Part shown: positions 31,314-39,600 of the stretch, piece by piece
Numbering within the stretch: the stretch's first letter is position 1
Layout of the letters: each line of letters starts with the position of its first letter
From: Mesorhizobium neociceri
Lineage (GTDB): Bacteria > Pseudomonadota > Alphaproteobacteria > Rhizobiales > Rhizobiaceae
Assembly: GCF_013520985.1 (NCBI RefSeq)
Contig: NZ_JACDTY010000001.1
Coordinates: 434,001 to 498,000, forward strand
Length of the DNA: 64,000 nt
Direction of reading: 5' to 3'
Program-made: the position numbers and the translations under genes
Notes under the pieces: generated by a model
Database searches by the model: none
Told to the model about the DNA's origin: nothing
What the model saw: only the letters and a program-made list of their open reading frames with translations

Positions 31314-33147
31314 GATCGTGCGGCAATGGCGCGGTGGCCTTTCCTAGCCAGGCCAGCGTCTCGCCGTCGAGCATCGGGCCGATCTCGGCCAGCACCCAGG
31401 CATGGTAAGTATCCAGCCAGTGCAACTCCTCGCGCGTCAACAGGTCGGTGCGTATCAGCCTGACGTCGATCGGCGCCAGCGTCAGCGTCTCGAAACTGTG
31501 CATGGCGATGTCGCCGCCCTCGACCGTTTCGGCCTGCGTCACCAGGATCAGGTTCTCGATGCGAATGCCGTAGGAGCCTTCCTTGTAATAGCCGGGCTCG
31601 TTGGACAGCATCATGCCGGCCAGCAGCTTTTCGGTACCGGTGCGGGCAATGCGCTGCGGCCCTTCATGGACGGCCAGATAGGAGCCGACGCCATGGCCGG
31701 TGCCATGGGCGAAGTCGCAGCCATGCTTCCACAGCGCCATACGCGCCACCGCGTCGATCTCCGAACCGCGCGTGCCGGCGGGGAAACGCAGCGTCGAAAT
31801 GCCGATCATGCCTTTCAGCACCAGGGTGAAGCGCTCGCGCATCTCTTCGGTCGGCTGGCCGATCGGCACAGTGCGGGTGATGTCGGTGGTGCCGTCCTGA
31901 TATTGGGCGCCGGAATCGAGCAGGAACAGTTCGCCCTTTGCCAGTTTGCGGTTGGTGGCGCGCGACACGCGGTAATGCATGATGGCGCCGTTCGGGCCGG
32001 CGCCGGAAATGGTGTCGAAAGAGACGTCGCGCAATGGCATCTGCGTTTCCTCGCCGGTCTGCCGGCGCGTCTCTTCCAGTTTGGTGACGACGGTTATTTC
32101 GTCGAGCGAGCCCGGCTTTTGCCGCTCCAGCCAGCACAGCAGCTTGGCGACGGCCGCCCCGTCGCGGCGATGCGCGGCCCGGCTGCCGGCGATTTCCGCC
32201 TGGTTCTTGGTGGCGCGCGGAATGCGGGCGGGATCGGGCGCGGCGACAACGGTGCCGCCATTGTCCCCGACCAGCATTCGCAGCTTCTCCGCCGCCAGCA
32301 CCGGATCGAGCGCGATCTTTGCACCACCCTTGGCGAGGTTAATCACCGCCGCTTCGAATTCGCCGGGCTCGTGCAATTCGGCGAGCTGGGTGAGATAGGC
32401 GGCGACCGTGCGCGAGAATTTTCGGCTGTCCATGAACAGCTGGTGCTTGCCGTCGGCTGCGAGGATCGCAAAGCCGAGCGCCAACGGCGTGTGCGGCACG
32501 TCGCAGCCGCGGATGTTGAAGGCCCAGGCGATGGAGGAGGGGTCGGTGAGCACGGCGTGCGTTGCGCCGTCCTTGCCGATTGCCGCCGCCAACCGCGCCA
32601 GCTTGTCCTTGGCCAATTCGCCGGCAAAGCCGATCGGATGGATCTCGACCGGCGCCACCGGCGGCTCGGGCTGATCCTTCCAGATGATGTCGATCGGGTT
32701 TTTGTCCAGCGGCACCAGCGTCGCGCCGGATTGCTCGGCTGAAGCCTTCAGCGCCTTGATGTCGCCAATCGTATGCAGCCAGGGGTCGAAGCCAAGCCTG
32801 GCCCCCTTGCCGAGATTGTCCTTGATCCATGAGGCCGGCGGGTTTTCGACGAGGCTTTCGATCGAGAAAATGTCGAGATCGACTTCGTGGCGCACCTGCA
32901 AGGTATAGCGGCCATCGACGAACATGAAGGCGCGGTCGCGCAGCACCAGCGCGACGCCGGCCGAACCGCTGAAGCCGGTCAGCCATTTCAGCCGCGCCGA
33001 GCGATCGGCGACATACTCGCCCTGGTGTTCGTCGGCGCGGGGCACCAGGAAACCGTCGAGGCCATTGTCCGCCAGCCATCGCCGCAGCAGCTTCACGCGC
33101 GGCTTGCCGACGCTGGGATCGCCGGCGGAATCGAAGGTCTGGAACAT
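31303..33147 (-). CDS. pepP: Xaa-Pro aminopeptidase (aminopeptidase P, M24B)
   Basis: This 614-residue enzyme releases the N-terminal residue from Xaa-Pro peptides. It has two creatinase N-type domains and a C-terminal pita-bread domain with the dimetal ligands in DSGAQYQDGTTDITRT (two Asp), GTGHGVGSYLAVHEGP (His), MMLSNEPGYY (Glu) and a late Glu in IRIENL. The long form with a duplicated N-terminal domain matches the eukaryote-like AMPP seen in rhizobia. ATG 33147 is chosen over upstream in-frame codons, because FQTFDSAGDPSVGKPRV begins the conserved region. It may be in a run with prmA and the SCO gene. Confidence 0.93.
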   Translation of the reverse strand: MFQTFDSAGDPSVGKPRVKLLRRWLADNGLDGFLVPRADEHQGEYVADRSARLKWLTGFSGSAGVALVLRDRAFMFVDGRYTLQVRHEVDLDIFSIESLVENPPASWIKDNLGKGARLGFDPWLHTIGDIKALKASAEQSGATLVPLDKNPIDIIWKDQPEPPVAPVEIHPIGFAGELAKDKLARLAAAIGKDGATHAVLTDPSSIAWAFNIRGCDVPHTPLALGFAILAADGKHQLFMDSRKFSRTVAAYLTQLAELHEPGEFEAAVINLAKGGAKIALDPVLAAEKLRMLVGDNGGTVVAAPDPARIPRATKNQAEIAGSRAAHRRDGAAVAKLLCWLERQKPGSLDEITVVTKLEETRRQTGEETQMPLRDVSFDTISGAGPNGAIMHYRVSRATNRKLAKGELFLLDSGAQYQDGTTDITRTVPIGQPTEEMRERFTLVLKGMIGISTLRFPAGTRGSEIDAVARMALWKHGCDFAHGTGHGVGSYLAVHEGPQRIARTGTEKLLAGMMLSNEPGYYKEGSYGIRIENLILVTQAETVEGGDIAMHSFETLTLAPIDVRLIRTDLLTREELHWLDTYHAWVLAEIGPMLDGETLAWLGKATAPLPHDLKQ

Positions 33148-33189
33148 GGCTGATATCCTCCTGTATTCGGCGCGACCGTAGCGCATGAC

Positions 33190-33214
33190 CCGAAAAACCG
33201 GAATCGATTTTCGG
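33190..33214. repeat. Short palindrome between prmA and pepP
   Basis: CCGAAAA (33190-33196) pairs with TTTTCGG (33208-33214), with an inner partly paired core ACCGGAATCGA. The context GCGCATGACCCGAAAA recalls the small GCATGA-type palindromes scattered in rhizobial genomes. It could end the prmA transcript. There is no long T-run after it on the minus strand. Confidence 0.4.
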
Positions 33215-33243
33215 TGTCCCTAACAGGCTGGGGTTGGTCCAGT

Positions 33244-34116
33244 TTAATGCTTGAGGTGGATCGTCACCCAGCCTTCGCGGTGCAAGGTCCTGACATGCCG
33301 AAAATTCTGGCCGACATAGGCCGAGATCACGGCGTTGCACTGGCGCTCGAGGATGCCGGACAGCACGATCGAGCCGCCGAGGCTGATGTGCCTGGCCATT
33401 TCCGGCGCCAGCCGCATCAGCGGCCGCGCCAAGATGTTGGCGACGATGAGGTCGAAGGGCGCACGCTTGCCGAAGATCGGGTGGTGGAGGCCGGGCGCCG
33501 TTACGGTTTCGACCAGCGCCTTGACGTGGTTGAGACGGGCATTGGCGGCAGCGACCCTGACAGCAATCGGATCGATGTCGGTCGCCAGCACCTGAATACG
33601 TGCCAGTTTGGCGACGGCGATCGCCAGCACGGCGCTGCCGGTGCCGAGGTCGAGGGCATTTTTTGGATGCTCACGCCGCACGACCCGTTCCAGCATTTCG
33701 AGGCAGCCGGCGGTGGTGCCGTGATGGCCGGTGCCGAAGGCAAGGCCGGCCTCGATCTCGATGGCGAGTTCGCCGCTATGGCGCTTCCGGCGGTCATGCG
33801 CGCCATGGACGAAGAAGCGCCCGGCGCGCACCGGCGTCAGCCCTTCCAGCGAGCGCGCCACCCAGTCGATATCGGGCAAGACCTCGCGCTCGATCGGCTT
33901 CGGCAGCGAAAGTCCGGCAAGGATGTCCTTTAGCCTTGTCTCGACAGCGTCTACATCGCCATCGGCATAGAGCGAAACCTCGTAGATGTCGCGGTCCTCG
34001 TCGACTTCGAGCACGGCGAGCGGCAGGCCTTCATCCTCGAAAGCCACTTCGAGCGCGGCAAAGATGCTGTCGGCCTCGACCTTCCCAGCCGTGAAATAGA
34101 GTCTGGTCTGCACCAT
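33244..34116 (-). CDS. prmA: Ribosomal protein L11 methyltransferase PrmA
   Basis: PrmA (290 residues) trimethylates ribosomal protein L11 with SAM. A divergent N-terminal substrate domain is followed by the class I methyltransferase core: [52 protein letters not shown] and the post-core [14 protein letters not shown], which is diagnostic of PrmA. It overlaps the SCO gene by one base (ATGA), so the two are likely co-transcribed. Confidence 0.95.
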   Translation of the reverse strand: MVQTRLYFTAGKVEADSIFAALEVAFEDEGLPLAVLEVDEDRDIYEVSLYADGDVDAVETRLKDILAGLSLPKPIEREVLPDIDWVARSLEGLTPVRAGRFFVHGAHDRRKRHSGELAIEIEAGLAFGTGHHGTTAGCLEMLERVVRREHPKNALDLGTGSAVLAIAVAKLARIQVLATDIDPIAVRVAAANARLNHVKALVETVTAPGLHHPIFGKRAPFDLIVANILARPLMRLAPEMARHISLGGSIVLSGILERQCNAVISAYVGQNFRHVRTLHREGWVTIHLKH

Positions 34117-34703
34117 CAGCTTTGGGCGCCTGCGGCCAATCGTTTCAGCTTGGCGATCGCCGTATCGGCGCTTTCGCCATAGGCAATGGTGCCCGAAAAC
34201 TCGCCCTTGGCATTCAGCAGCAGCACCGAGGCGGTGTGGTCCATCGTGTAGTCGCCGTCACCGGTGTCGACCTTCTTCCAGTAGATGCTGAAGGACTTCG
34301 CCATCGCGTGCACCTTGTCGGGATCGCCCGATATGCCGACGATGCGGTCGGAAAAATTGCCGACATAGGTTTTCATCACCTCGGGCGTGTCGCGCTCCGG
34401 GTCGACGGTAACGAAATAGGCGTTGAGGTTCTTGCCGTCGTCGCCCAGGGTCTTCAGCCAACCGGCGAGTTCGAACAGCGTGGTCGGACAGACTTCCGGG
34501 CAATGGGTGAAGCCGAAGAAGACGACGCTGGGATGGCCGCTCCTTAGGGCGGCTTCCGTGATCGGTTCGCCTTTTTGGTCGACCAGCGCGAAAGCGCCGC
34601 CATACGGCTCGCCGCCATAATGGCCCTTGTACCAGTCGAAGGTGAGCCAGCCGATGCCGGCCGCCATAAGGACGAGAATGCCGACCAGGATTGAACGCAT
34701 CAT
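34116..34703 (-). CDS. SCO1/SenC copper chaperone
   Basis: The 195-residue protein has an N-terminal membrane anchor ([20 protein letters not shown]) and a thioredoxin-like periplasmic domain. The copper ligands are the CxxxC in [11 protein letters not shown] and the distal His in [14 protein letters not shown] proteins deliver copper to cytochrome c oxidase CuA or act in thiol redox. I chose the first of two ATGs at 34703. It reads into prmA and is divergent from a cytochrome b561 gene, with 212 bp between them. Confidence 0.93.
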   Translation of the reverse strand: MMRSILVGILVLMAAGIGWLTFDWYKGHYGGEPYGGAFALVDQKGEPITEAALRSGHPSVVFFGFTHCPEVCPTTLFELAGWLKTLGDDGKNLNAYFVTVDPERDTPEVMKTYVGNFSDRIVGISGDPDKVHAMAKSFSIYWKKVDTGDGDYTMDHTASVLLLNAKGEFSGTIAYGESADTAIAKLKRLAAGAQS

Positions 34704-34855
34704 CAGGAAGTGTCCGTCGTGATTTGATGGGCGCCGGATCAGCGCCGTTTGGCGAACAGTCTTAACGGGTTGATCCCGTGCGCGCAAAGATGTCGCGTTG
34801 CCGCAACCGGCTTTCGATGCTGCCTCAGATGTGGTCGGAATTACCAAACCGTAAT

Positions 34856-34883
34856 TTGACCGGTTCGGACCTCTACCTATCTT
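34856..34883 (+). promoter_or_regulatory. Putative housekeeping promoter for cytochrome b561
   Basis: TTGACC (34856-34861) and TATCTT (34878-34883) are separated by 16 bp and lie 33 bp upstream of the cytochrome b561 ATG. The spacing and hexamers fit a sigma-70-like promoter of alphaproteobacteria (CTTGAC-N17-type). A small dyad, TTACCAAACCGTAA, lies just upstream at about 34841-34854. Confidence 0.4.
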
Positions 34884-34915
34884 GACGGTCTGCTCTCTTG
34901 CGATGGAACCAGCCC

Positions 34916-35422
34916 ATGTCGGACACGCCTGTAGCCTCCTACTCGAAGACCCAGATATGGCTGCATTGGAGCATCGCAGCGCTGATCCTGGTCCAGTTTG
35001 TCGCTCCTGACGGCATGCAGCATGTCTGGCGCGCGTTTCGCAGGGGGCAGGAGGTGTCACCCAGCGACGTGCCGCTGGCCTATATGCATGTCGTGATCGG
35101 CCTCACGGTTCTGACTTTGGCCGCATGGCGGCTCTGGCTCAGGATCGCACGCGGCGTTCCGCCGGTTTCAGGCATGGAGCATCCGGCCCTGAGACTGCTG
35201 GCGAGAGCGACGCATTTCGTCATCTACGCGCTTATCTTCATCGTTCCGCTTGCCGGCGCGGTCGCCTGGTTCCTGGGTGTATCGGCGGCGGCCCAGGTGC
35301 ATGTACTGGGCCAGAATGTCCTGCTCTATATTGTGCTCCTGCACACCGCTGGCGCGCTCTTTCAGCATTTCGTCTTCAAGACCGATGTGCTGCGGCGGAT
35401 GCTGGCATTCCGGCAGGCCTAG
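34916..35422 (+). CDS. Cytochrome b561 family di-heme membrane protein
   Basis: This 168-residue protein has four membrane helices, each with a candidate heme ligand histidine: QIWLHWSIA, LAYMHVVIG, RATHFVIYA and VLLHTAGA. It begins at ATG 34916; the frame extends six codons upstream, but the family start is MSDTPVASYSKTQIWLHW. Such proteins pass electrons between the quinone pool and an acceptor, or oxidise superoxide (CybB type). It precedes the CreA-like gene by 63 bp. Confidence 0.9.
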   Translation: MSDTPVASYSKTQIWLHWSIAALILVQFVAPDGMQHVWRAFRRGQEVSPSDVPLAYMHVVIGLTVLTLAAWRLWLRIARGVPPVSGMEHPALRLLARATHFVIYALIFIVPLAGAVAWFLGVSAAAQVHVLGQNVLLYIVLLHTAGALFQHFVFKTDVLRRMLAFRQA

Positions 35423-35485
35423 CTTGCAAAGCCAGGCTGGTCGCCCCACCTGTGGTCGGCAAAACCAGAACCTGAGGAGGCTCCC

Positions 35486-35989
35486 TTGCAACGACGGATT
35501 GGGCGAAAACTGTTTGGTGGCGCATTGGCCGCATGCTTTGCCCTTGGTGCTGGCGCCGCCGTGGCCGAGGAGGTCGGCAAGGTCGGCGTCGACTGGGTCG
35601 GCAACGACATCATCGTCGAAGCGATCAAGGACCCGAAGGTCGAGGGCGTGACCTGCCATGTCTCCTATTTCGACCGCAGCGTTATCGACCGGCTGCACAA
35701 GGGCAACTGGTTCGAGGATCCGTCCGATTCCTCGATCTCATGCCGCCAGACCGGCCCGATCACCATCGGCGACATCGACATGAGCGAGGGCGGCGAAGAG
35801 GTGTTCAAGCAAGGTATCAGCCTGATCTGGAAGAAGCAGGTGGTGAACCGCATCTACGACAAGAAGAACGAGACGCTGATCTACCTGTCGCATTCGCGCC
35901 AGGTGCAGGACGGCTCGGCGAAAATGTCGGTAACCACGGTACCGCTGTTCGGCCAGAGCGTGGTATGGACCAGCGGCCAGCCGAAATAG
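35486..35989 (+). CDS. creA: CreA family secreted protein
   Basis: The 167-residue product starts at TTG 35486 with GAGGAGG just upstream. A cleavable signal peptide ends near AVAEE (cut around residue 27). The mature part matches the CreA family: VGVDWVGNDIIVEAIKDPKVEGVTCHVSYF shortened here to its ends, then SISCRQTGPI and a C-terminal SVTTVPLFG. Two cysteines may form a disulfide. CreA is periplasmic and of unknown role. The ATG-less start is supported by the strong ribosome site. Confidence 0.88.
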   Translation: MQRRIGRKLFGGALAACFALGAGAAVAEEVGKVGVDWVGNDIIVEAIKDPKVEGVTCHVSYFDRSVIDRLHKGNWFEDPSDSSISCRQTGPITIGDIDMSEGGEEVFKQGISLIWKKQVVNRIYDKKNETLIYLSHSRQVQDGSAKMSVTTVPLFGQSVVWTSGQPK

Positions 35990-36017
35990 GTGGTTACTCT
36001 GGGCTGTTAGGCGACGC

Positions 36018-36076
36018 GACAATTGCTTCCAGCAATTGCGCGGGGACAATTGCTTCCGCCTTGCGGCGGCAATTGC
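36018..36076. repeat. Twin CAATTGC hairpins
   Basis: Four copies of CAATTGC or its complement occur within 59 bp. CAATTGCT (36020-36027) pairs with AGCAATTG (36031-36038) across a 3-nt loop. CAATTGC (36047-36053) plus CGCC pairs with GGCGGCAATTG (36065-36075) as a second, bulged hairpin. GACAATTGCTTCC appears twice (36018, 36045), so the unit is a tandem duplication. It fills the 106-bp gap between creA and the acyltransferase gene. Confidence 0.6.
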
Positions 36077-36095
36077 TCTGACGTAAAGCCGCCAT

Positions 36096-36737
36096 ATGGA
36101 CCGTAGCGAAAACCTTGTCCTCAAAGATCCTGAGCCGCGCATCCATCCGACTGCGGAGTTGAAGGCGTGCAAGCTTGGCCGCTATGTCTCGATCGGCGAG
36201 CGGGTGGTGCTGCGAGAGGTGGTCGTCGGCGATTTCTCCTATTTCGAGCGCCATGCCGAGGCGATCTACACGACCATTGGAAAGTTCTGCTCGATCGCTG
36301 CCAACAGCCGCATCAATGCGCTGGAGCATCCGATCGAGCGGCTCACCCAGCACAAGCTCAGCTACCGGCCGAACGAATATTTCCGCTGGCTTGGCATCGA
36401 CGCGGCGTTCCGCGAGCGGCGGCAGGCTAAGGCCGTCAGCATCGGCAACGATGTCTGGATCGGCCATGGCGCTGTAATCATGCCCGGCATCAGCATCGGC
36501 AATGGCGCCATTGTCGGCGCCAATGCGGTGGTGACGCGGGACGTGCCGGCCTATGCGATCGTCGCCGGAGTGCCGGCGAAGCCATTGCGCCGACGGTTTC
36601 CGGCCGAGATCTCGGCGCGGATCGAAAGCCTCGCCTGGTGGGACTGGCCGCCGGAGAAACTCGCCAAGGCGGTTCCCGACATGCAGGCGTTGCCGATCGA
36701 GGCCTTCCTCGACCGCTGGGAACAGGATCCCTCCTGA
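36096..36737 (+). CDS. Hexapeptide-repeat acyltransferase (left-handed beta-helix)
   Basis: The 213-residue protein has repeated [LIV]-G-x-x-x-x units: KLGRYVSIGERV, TIGKFCSIAANS, VSIGNDVWIGHGAVIMPGIS and IGNGAIVGANAVV, ending with the xapA-type YAIVAGVPAKPLRRRF. This is the trimeric acetyltransferase fold of the CatB/xenobiotic type. The pattern resembles the hexapeptide transferase found beside phosphonate (phn) genes, but no phn gene is in view. Substrate is unknown. A LysR relic follows. Confidence 0.85.
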   Translation: MDRSENLVLKDPEPRIHPTAELKACKLGRYVSIGERVVLREVVVGDFSYFERHAEAIYTTIGKFCSIAANSRINALEHPIERLTQHKLSYRPNEYFRWLGIDAAFRERRQAKAVSIGNDVWIGHGAVIMPGISIGNGAIVGANAVVTRDVPAYAIVAGVPAKPLRRRFPAEISARIESLAWWDWPPEKLAKAVPDMQALPIEAFLDRWEQDPS

Positions 36738-36754
36738 GCGCCGCGCTCAGATGA

Positions 36755-36829
36755 GCATGCCGCCAGCTATCGCCGCGCGTGCGCGTCTTCATCGACTGGC
36801 TGGTCGAAATCCTGGCGCCGAAATTCTGA
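36755..36829 (+). pseudogene. C-terminal relic of a LysR family regulator
   Basis: After an in-frame stop at 36752-36754, 24 sense codons run to TGA 36829 and translate to a tail containing LSPRVRVFIDWLVEILAPKF. This is the standard C-terminal end of LysR proteins of the HLSPRVRxFIDWL type. No start codon, helix-turn-helix or binding domain precedes it, so only the 3' end of a former gene survives. The match is from family knowledge; no alignment was run. Confidence 0.7.
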
Positions 36830-36872
36830 GACTACGCGCCTGTCGGGACGAGCTTCCGCCGGTCTCCGGTAA

Positions 36873-36909
36873 CCCCTTCCGCTATGCGGGGGTGGCGCAG
36901 CGGAAGGGG
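36873..36909. repeat. Inverted repeat with 14-bp stem
   Basis: CCCCTTCCGCT plus TGCG (36873-36888) pairs with CGCAGCGGAAGGGG (36896-36909) apart from a 2-nt bulge. A related AGCGGAAGG half appears again at about 36933. It follows the LysR relic and no T-run follows it. The remaining DNA to 37143 has no gene I can support. Confidence 0.5.
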
Positions 36910-37143
36910 CTTGGAGGTAAACCGCCGTGAAGCGGAAGGAGCAGGCTTTCTGGCCTACACAGGGACTATGGCAACAAACCCATAAGGCGGCTTTTCCCGG
37001 CGCTGCGCCTTTGGCGTGTGGTCAATTGCATCAGCGATTGTAAGGCGGACAGGGAACCTGGAGCGGCTGCCGATTGTTTCTTGCTGAGCAACGAGTGCGG
37101 CGCCGTACGGCTCACCGCGCTTTGGGACATTGAGGGATTTGAA

Positions 37144-37569
37144 TTGGAAAAGCTGTTTACCAGGATCGCCAACACAGTTGCTCATCTGGCCGGCCTGCCG
37201 CTGACCTTTGTCGGCTGCTGCGCGATCGTCGTCGTCTGGGCGGCCAGCGGGCCGTTCTTCGGCTTTTCCGATACATGGCAGCTCGTCATCAACACCGGAA
37301 CGACGATCATCACTTTCCTGATGGTGTTCCTGATCCAGAACACCCAGAACCGCGATGGCGCCGCGGTCCAGGCCAAGCTCGACGAACTGATCCGGGTCGG
37401 CAGGGGTCACAACCATTTCATCGGCATCGAACACCTGACGGAATCCGAGGTCGAGGAAATCAGAGACAAATGCGAGCGGGCGGCAAAACGCCATGACCGC
37501 GAGATCGCGGAGCTGGCCGCCAAGAAGGCCGTCACGCAGAAGCGCGCGTCCAAGAAACGCGCTGCCTAA
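37144..37569 (+). CDS. Low-affinity iron permease family protein
   Basis: The 141-residue product starts at TTG 37144, preceded by GAGGGA; an upstream GTG at 37018 would add a cysteine-rich leader not seen in the family. Two membrane helices (about residues 15-35 and 45-65) include GFSDTWQLVINTGTTIITFLM, given here by its ends, then the hallmark FLIQNTQNRDGAAVQAKLDE and a C-terminal helix rich in Glu/Lys. It matches the low-affinity iron permease family (PF04120), whose transport role in bacteria is not proven. Confidence 0.85.
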   Translation: MEKLFTRIANTVAHLAGLPLTFVGCCAIVVVWAASGPFFGFSDTWQLVINTGTTIITFLMVFLIQNTQNRDGAAVQAKLDELIRVGRGHNHFIGIEHLTESEVEEIRDKCERAAKRHDREIAELAAKKAVTQKRASKKRAA

Positions 37570-37580
37570 AGTCACATTGA

Positions 37581-38447
37581 TCAGCGATCCATGAAGGCCG
37601 CGAAGGCGTCCTTGTGGTCGGGATGCCAGCGAGACAGGGCAGGGCGGTTCTCGATGATGTCGCCGATCGCCCAGGCCATGCGTTTTTCGTCCGTCGCCCG
37701 CTTCACCTCATTGTCGGGGCACAGGATGTAGAAATCGCCGCTGATGAGCGAGGCCAGCATGAAGTCGATCACCTGCTCACCGGTCCATGCGGCGGCCGGT
37801 TTTTCGGTCGCTCCCTCGGTGATGCCGGTGAAGGTGAAGCCGGGAATCAAGAGATGCGCCGCCAGCTTCGCGCCCGGTTCGTTGCGCAGCGCATGCGCAA
37901 GGCCTTCGGTGAAGGTCTTCAGCGCCGATTTGGAAACGTTGTAGGCGAGATTGCCGGGCGGCGTGGTGATGCCTTGCTTGGAGCCGCTGTTGATAATCAG
38001 GCCGGGTTTGCCCGACGCCAGCATGGCCGGTGTAAAGGCCTCGACGCCGTGCACGACGCCCCAGAAATTGATGTCGATCAGCCGCTTCCAGGCCTCACCG
38101 TTTTCCCACGGTTTTCCCGGATTGTTGCCGACGCCGGCATTGTTCATCAGTAGCGAGACAGGGCCGAAGGCGGCGTGCGTCTTTTCCGCCAGCCGGGCGA
38201 GATCGTCGGCCTTCGAGACGTCGGTGGCGACGGCAAGCACCGTATCCTCGCCGGTGATCGCGGCGACCGCCTGCCGGGCCGCATCGAGGCGCGCGCCGCC
38301 TATATCGGCCAGCACCAGCTTCATGCCCATCGCCGCCAGCCTTTTGGCCGCGGCAAGGCCGATGCCGCTGGCGCCGCCGGTGATGACGGCGACATTGCCT
38401 CGGCTGAGGGCGGGCAAAGCGGACTGGATTTCGGCGTCGCTGGTCAT
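37581..38447 (-). CDS. Short-chain dehydrogenase/reductase (SDR)
   Basis: This 288-residue SDR has the cofactor loop VITGGASGIGLAAAKRL, NNAG in the central strand, a catalytic Ser in IINSGSKQGI and Tyr-Lys in YNVSK. The long C-terminal part (IPGFTFTGITEG and later) is typical of extended-tail SDRs. It may reduce or oxidise a hydrophobic alcohol; the sequence does not say which. It starts with MTSDAEIQ at 38447 (CCAAGGAAAAGATC upstream). It is convergent with the iron permease gene, 11 bp apart. Confidence 0.9.
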   Translation of the reverse strand: MTSDAEIQSALPALSRGNVAVITGGASGIGLAAAKRLAAMGMKLVLADIGGARLDAARQAVAAITGEDTVLAVATDVSKADDLARLAEKTHAAFGPVSLLMNNAGVGNNPGKPWENGEAWKRLIDINFWGVVHGVEAFTPAMLASGKPGLIINSGSKQGITTPPGNLAYNVSKSALKTFTEGLAHALRNEPGAKLAAHLLIPGFTFTGITEGATEKPAAAWTGEQVIDFMLASLISGDFYILCPDNEVKRATDEKRMAWAIGDIIENRPALSRWHPDHKDAFAAFMDR

Positions 38448-38579
38448 GATCTTTTCCTTGGGTTTCGGGTCGCGCCGAACTTAGCGCGGGATGCGCTTCG
38501 TGCAAGGCCGGCCAGTGTGTTCGGGTTGACCGCGTCGGCGGCGGCTGCGCATGTTACGACCGAAAAGGGAGACTGCCGA

Positions 38580-38861
38580 TTGACCGACTGGATCGCAATC
38601 CTGAGGGAGCAGACCGCCACCGGCGACCAGATGGGCCGTGAGGTGCCGCAGATGCTCGCCAATCCCGATATCAGCGAAGCGCAGGTGAAGACGTTGTTTT
38701 CGGCGCTGGAAAAACAGGCAGAGTTCGTCGAGAAATTGCGCGTGGCGTTGGAAAAATTCGGCCATGATTTTTCGATCATCAAGGCGGCCGAACGGCTGGA
38801 GGAGCGCTATGCCGATCTCGCCGCGTCGGTCGCCGAAAAGCTGAAGGCGATGCGCAAGTAG
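38580..38861 (+). CDS. Small helical hypothetical protein
   Basis: The 93-residue product starts at TTG 38580, with AAGGGAGA about eight bases upstream. It is all helix in appearance, acidic-basic alternating (KTLFSALEKQAEFVEKLRVALEKF and ERLEERYADLAASVAEKLKAMRK are given here only by these fragments' ends), so a coiled coil is likely. There are no cysteines, no signal and no membrane segment. I do not recognise the family. It lies between two minus-strand genes as a single-gene unit. Confidence 0.65.
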   Translation: MTDWIAILREQTATGDQMGREVPQMLANPDISEAQVKTLFSALEKQAEFVEKLRVALEKFGHDFSIIKAAERLEERYADLAASVAEKLKAMRK

Positions 38862-38870
38862 CGCCGGCCG

Positions 38871-39446
38871 CTACTTTTCGATCACCCGCGAAAAACGCGT
38901 ATCCGGCACGAACCAGATCGCGGCCACCAATACGTAGATCGCGACGCCGATCCACTGGTTGACGAAAGTCAGCAGCACCGCTGCTGTGTAAAGCGCGACC
39001 GAAATCTTGCCCTTGCGGTCACTGCCCAGCGCCTTGGCGAAGGCGGTCTCGTTGCCATGCAGGTGGTGCAGCTTGGTCACAAGAATCCTGTAGGCCACCC
39101 CACACAGCGCCAGGTCGACGCCATAGACGGCGACAGGGATCGGCGCGAAATGATTCTCGCCCATGAAGGCCGTCGTTGCCGGGATCAGCGACAGCCAGAA
39201 CAGAAGGTTCAGGTTGGCCCACAGCACGCGGCCGTCGACGCGCTGCACGGTGTGGAACATGTTGTGCAGATTGTTCCAGTAGATGCCGACATTGATGAAG
39301 GACAAGACATAGCTGAAGAAGATCGGCCACAGCGGCGCCAGCGCGGAAAGATCCTCGCCATGCGGCACTTTCAGCTCCAGCACCATGATGGTGATGATGA
39401 TGGCGACGACGCCATCGGTGAATGCCTCGACCCTGCCTTTGCCCAT
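38871..39446 (-). CDS. TMEM175 family (DUF1211) membrane protein
   Basis: The 191-residue protein has six predicted membrane helices and begins with RVEAFTDGVVAIIITIMVLEL, the first-helix signature of bacterial TMEM175 (RxxxFSDGVxAIxIT). Members form potassium-permeable channels. The motif here has Thr in place of Ser in FSDG. The gene is divergent from the MFS transporter and ends 10 bp from the convergent small helical gene. Confidence 0.88.
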   Translation of the reverse strand: MGKGRVEAFTDGVVAIIITIMVLELKVPHGEDLSALAPLWPIFFSYVLSFINVGIYWNNLHNMFHTVQRVDGRVLWANLNLLFWLSLIPATTAFMGENHFAPIPVAVYGVDLALCGVAYRILVTKLHHLHGNETAFAKALGSDRKGKISVALYTAAVLLTFVNQWIGVAIYVLVAAIWFVPDTRFSRVIEK

Positions 39447-39533
39447 GATTCCTCCCTCTCGATGGACAGACGTTACGGGAGGATCTCGGGCAAGGCCATC
39501 CTGACAAGATTGTCAGGAGCGGGTTGGGCAAGT

Positions 39534-39559
39534 GGAACGGCCGTCCTTACATGGACGTT
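39534..39559 (+). promoter_or_regulatory. EcfG (RpoE2) general-stress promoter upstream of MFS gene
   Basis: GGAAC (39534-39538) and CGTT (39556-39559) are separated by 17 bp, an exact match to the EcfG/RpoE2 consensus GGAAC-N16/17-CGTT of alphaproteobacteria. The -10 element ends 41 bp before the MFS start codon. The nearest divergent gene (TMEM175) has no such site. A second match lies before the ferritin-like gene at 44938. Confidence 0.7.
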
Positions 39560-39600
39560 GGACTTCGATTGGGGCGTTGGGCAGCTGGCCGGAGGTTGCC

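Noticed and set aside
36930..37143. A cysteine-containing N-terminal extension of the iron permease-like protein, and an antisense frame over the same DNA
   Set aside because: The family begins at the membrane helix and GAGGGA supports TTG 37144; the antisense frame has no recognisable pattern.
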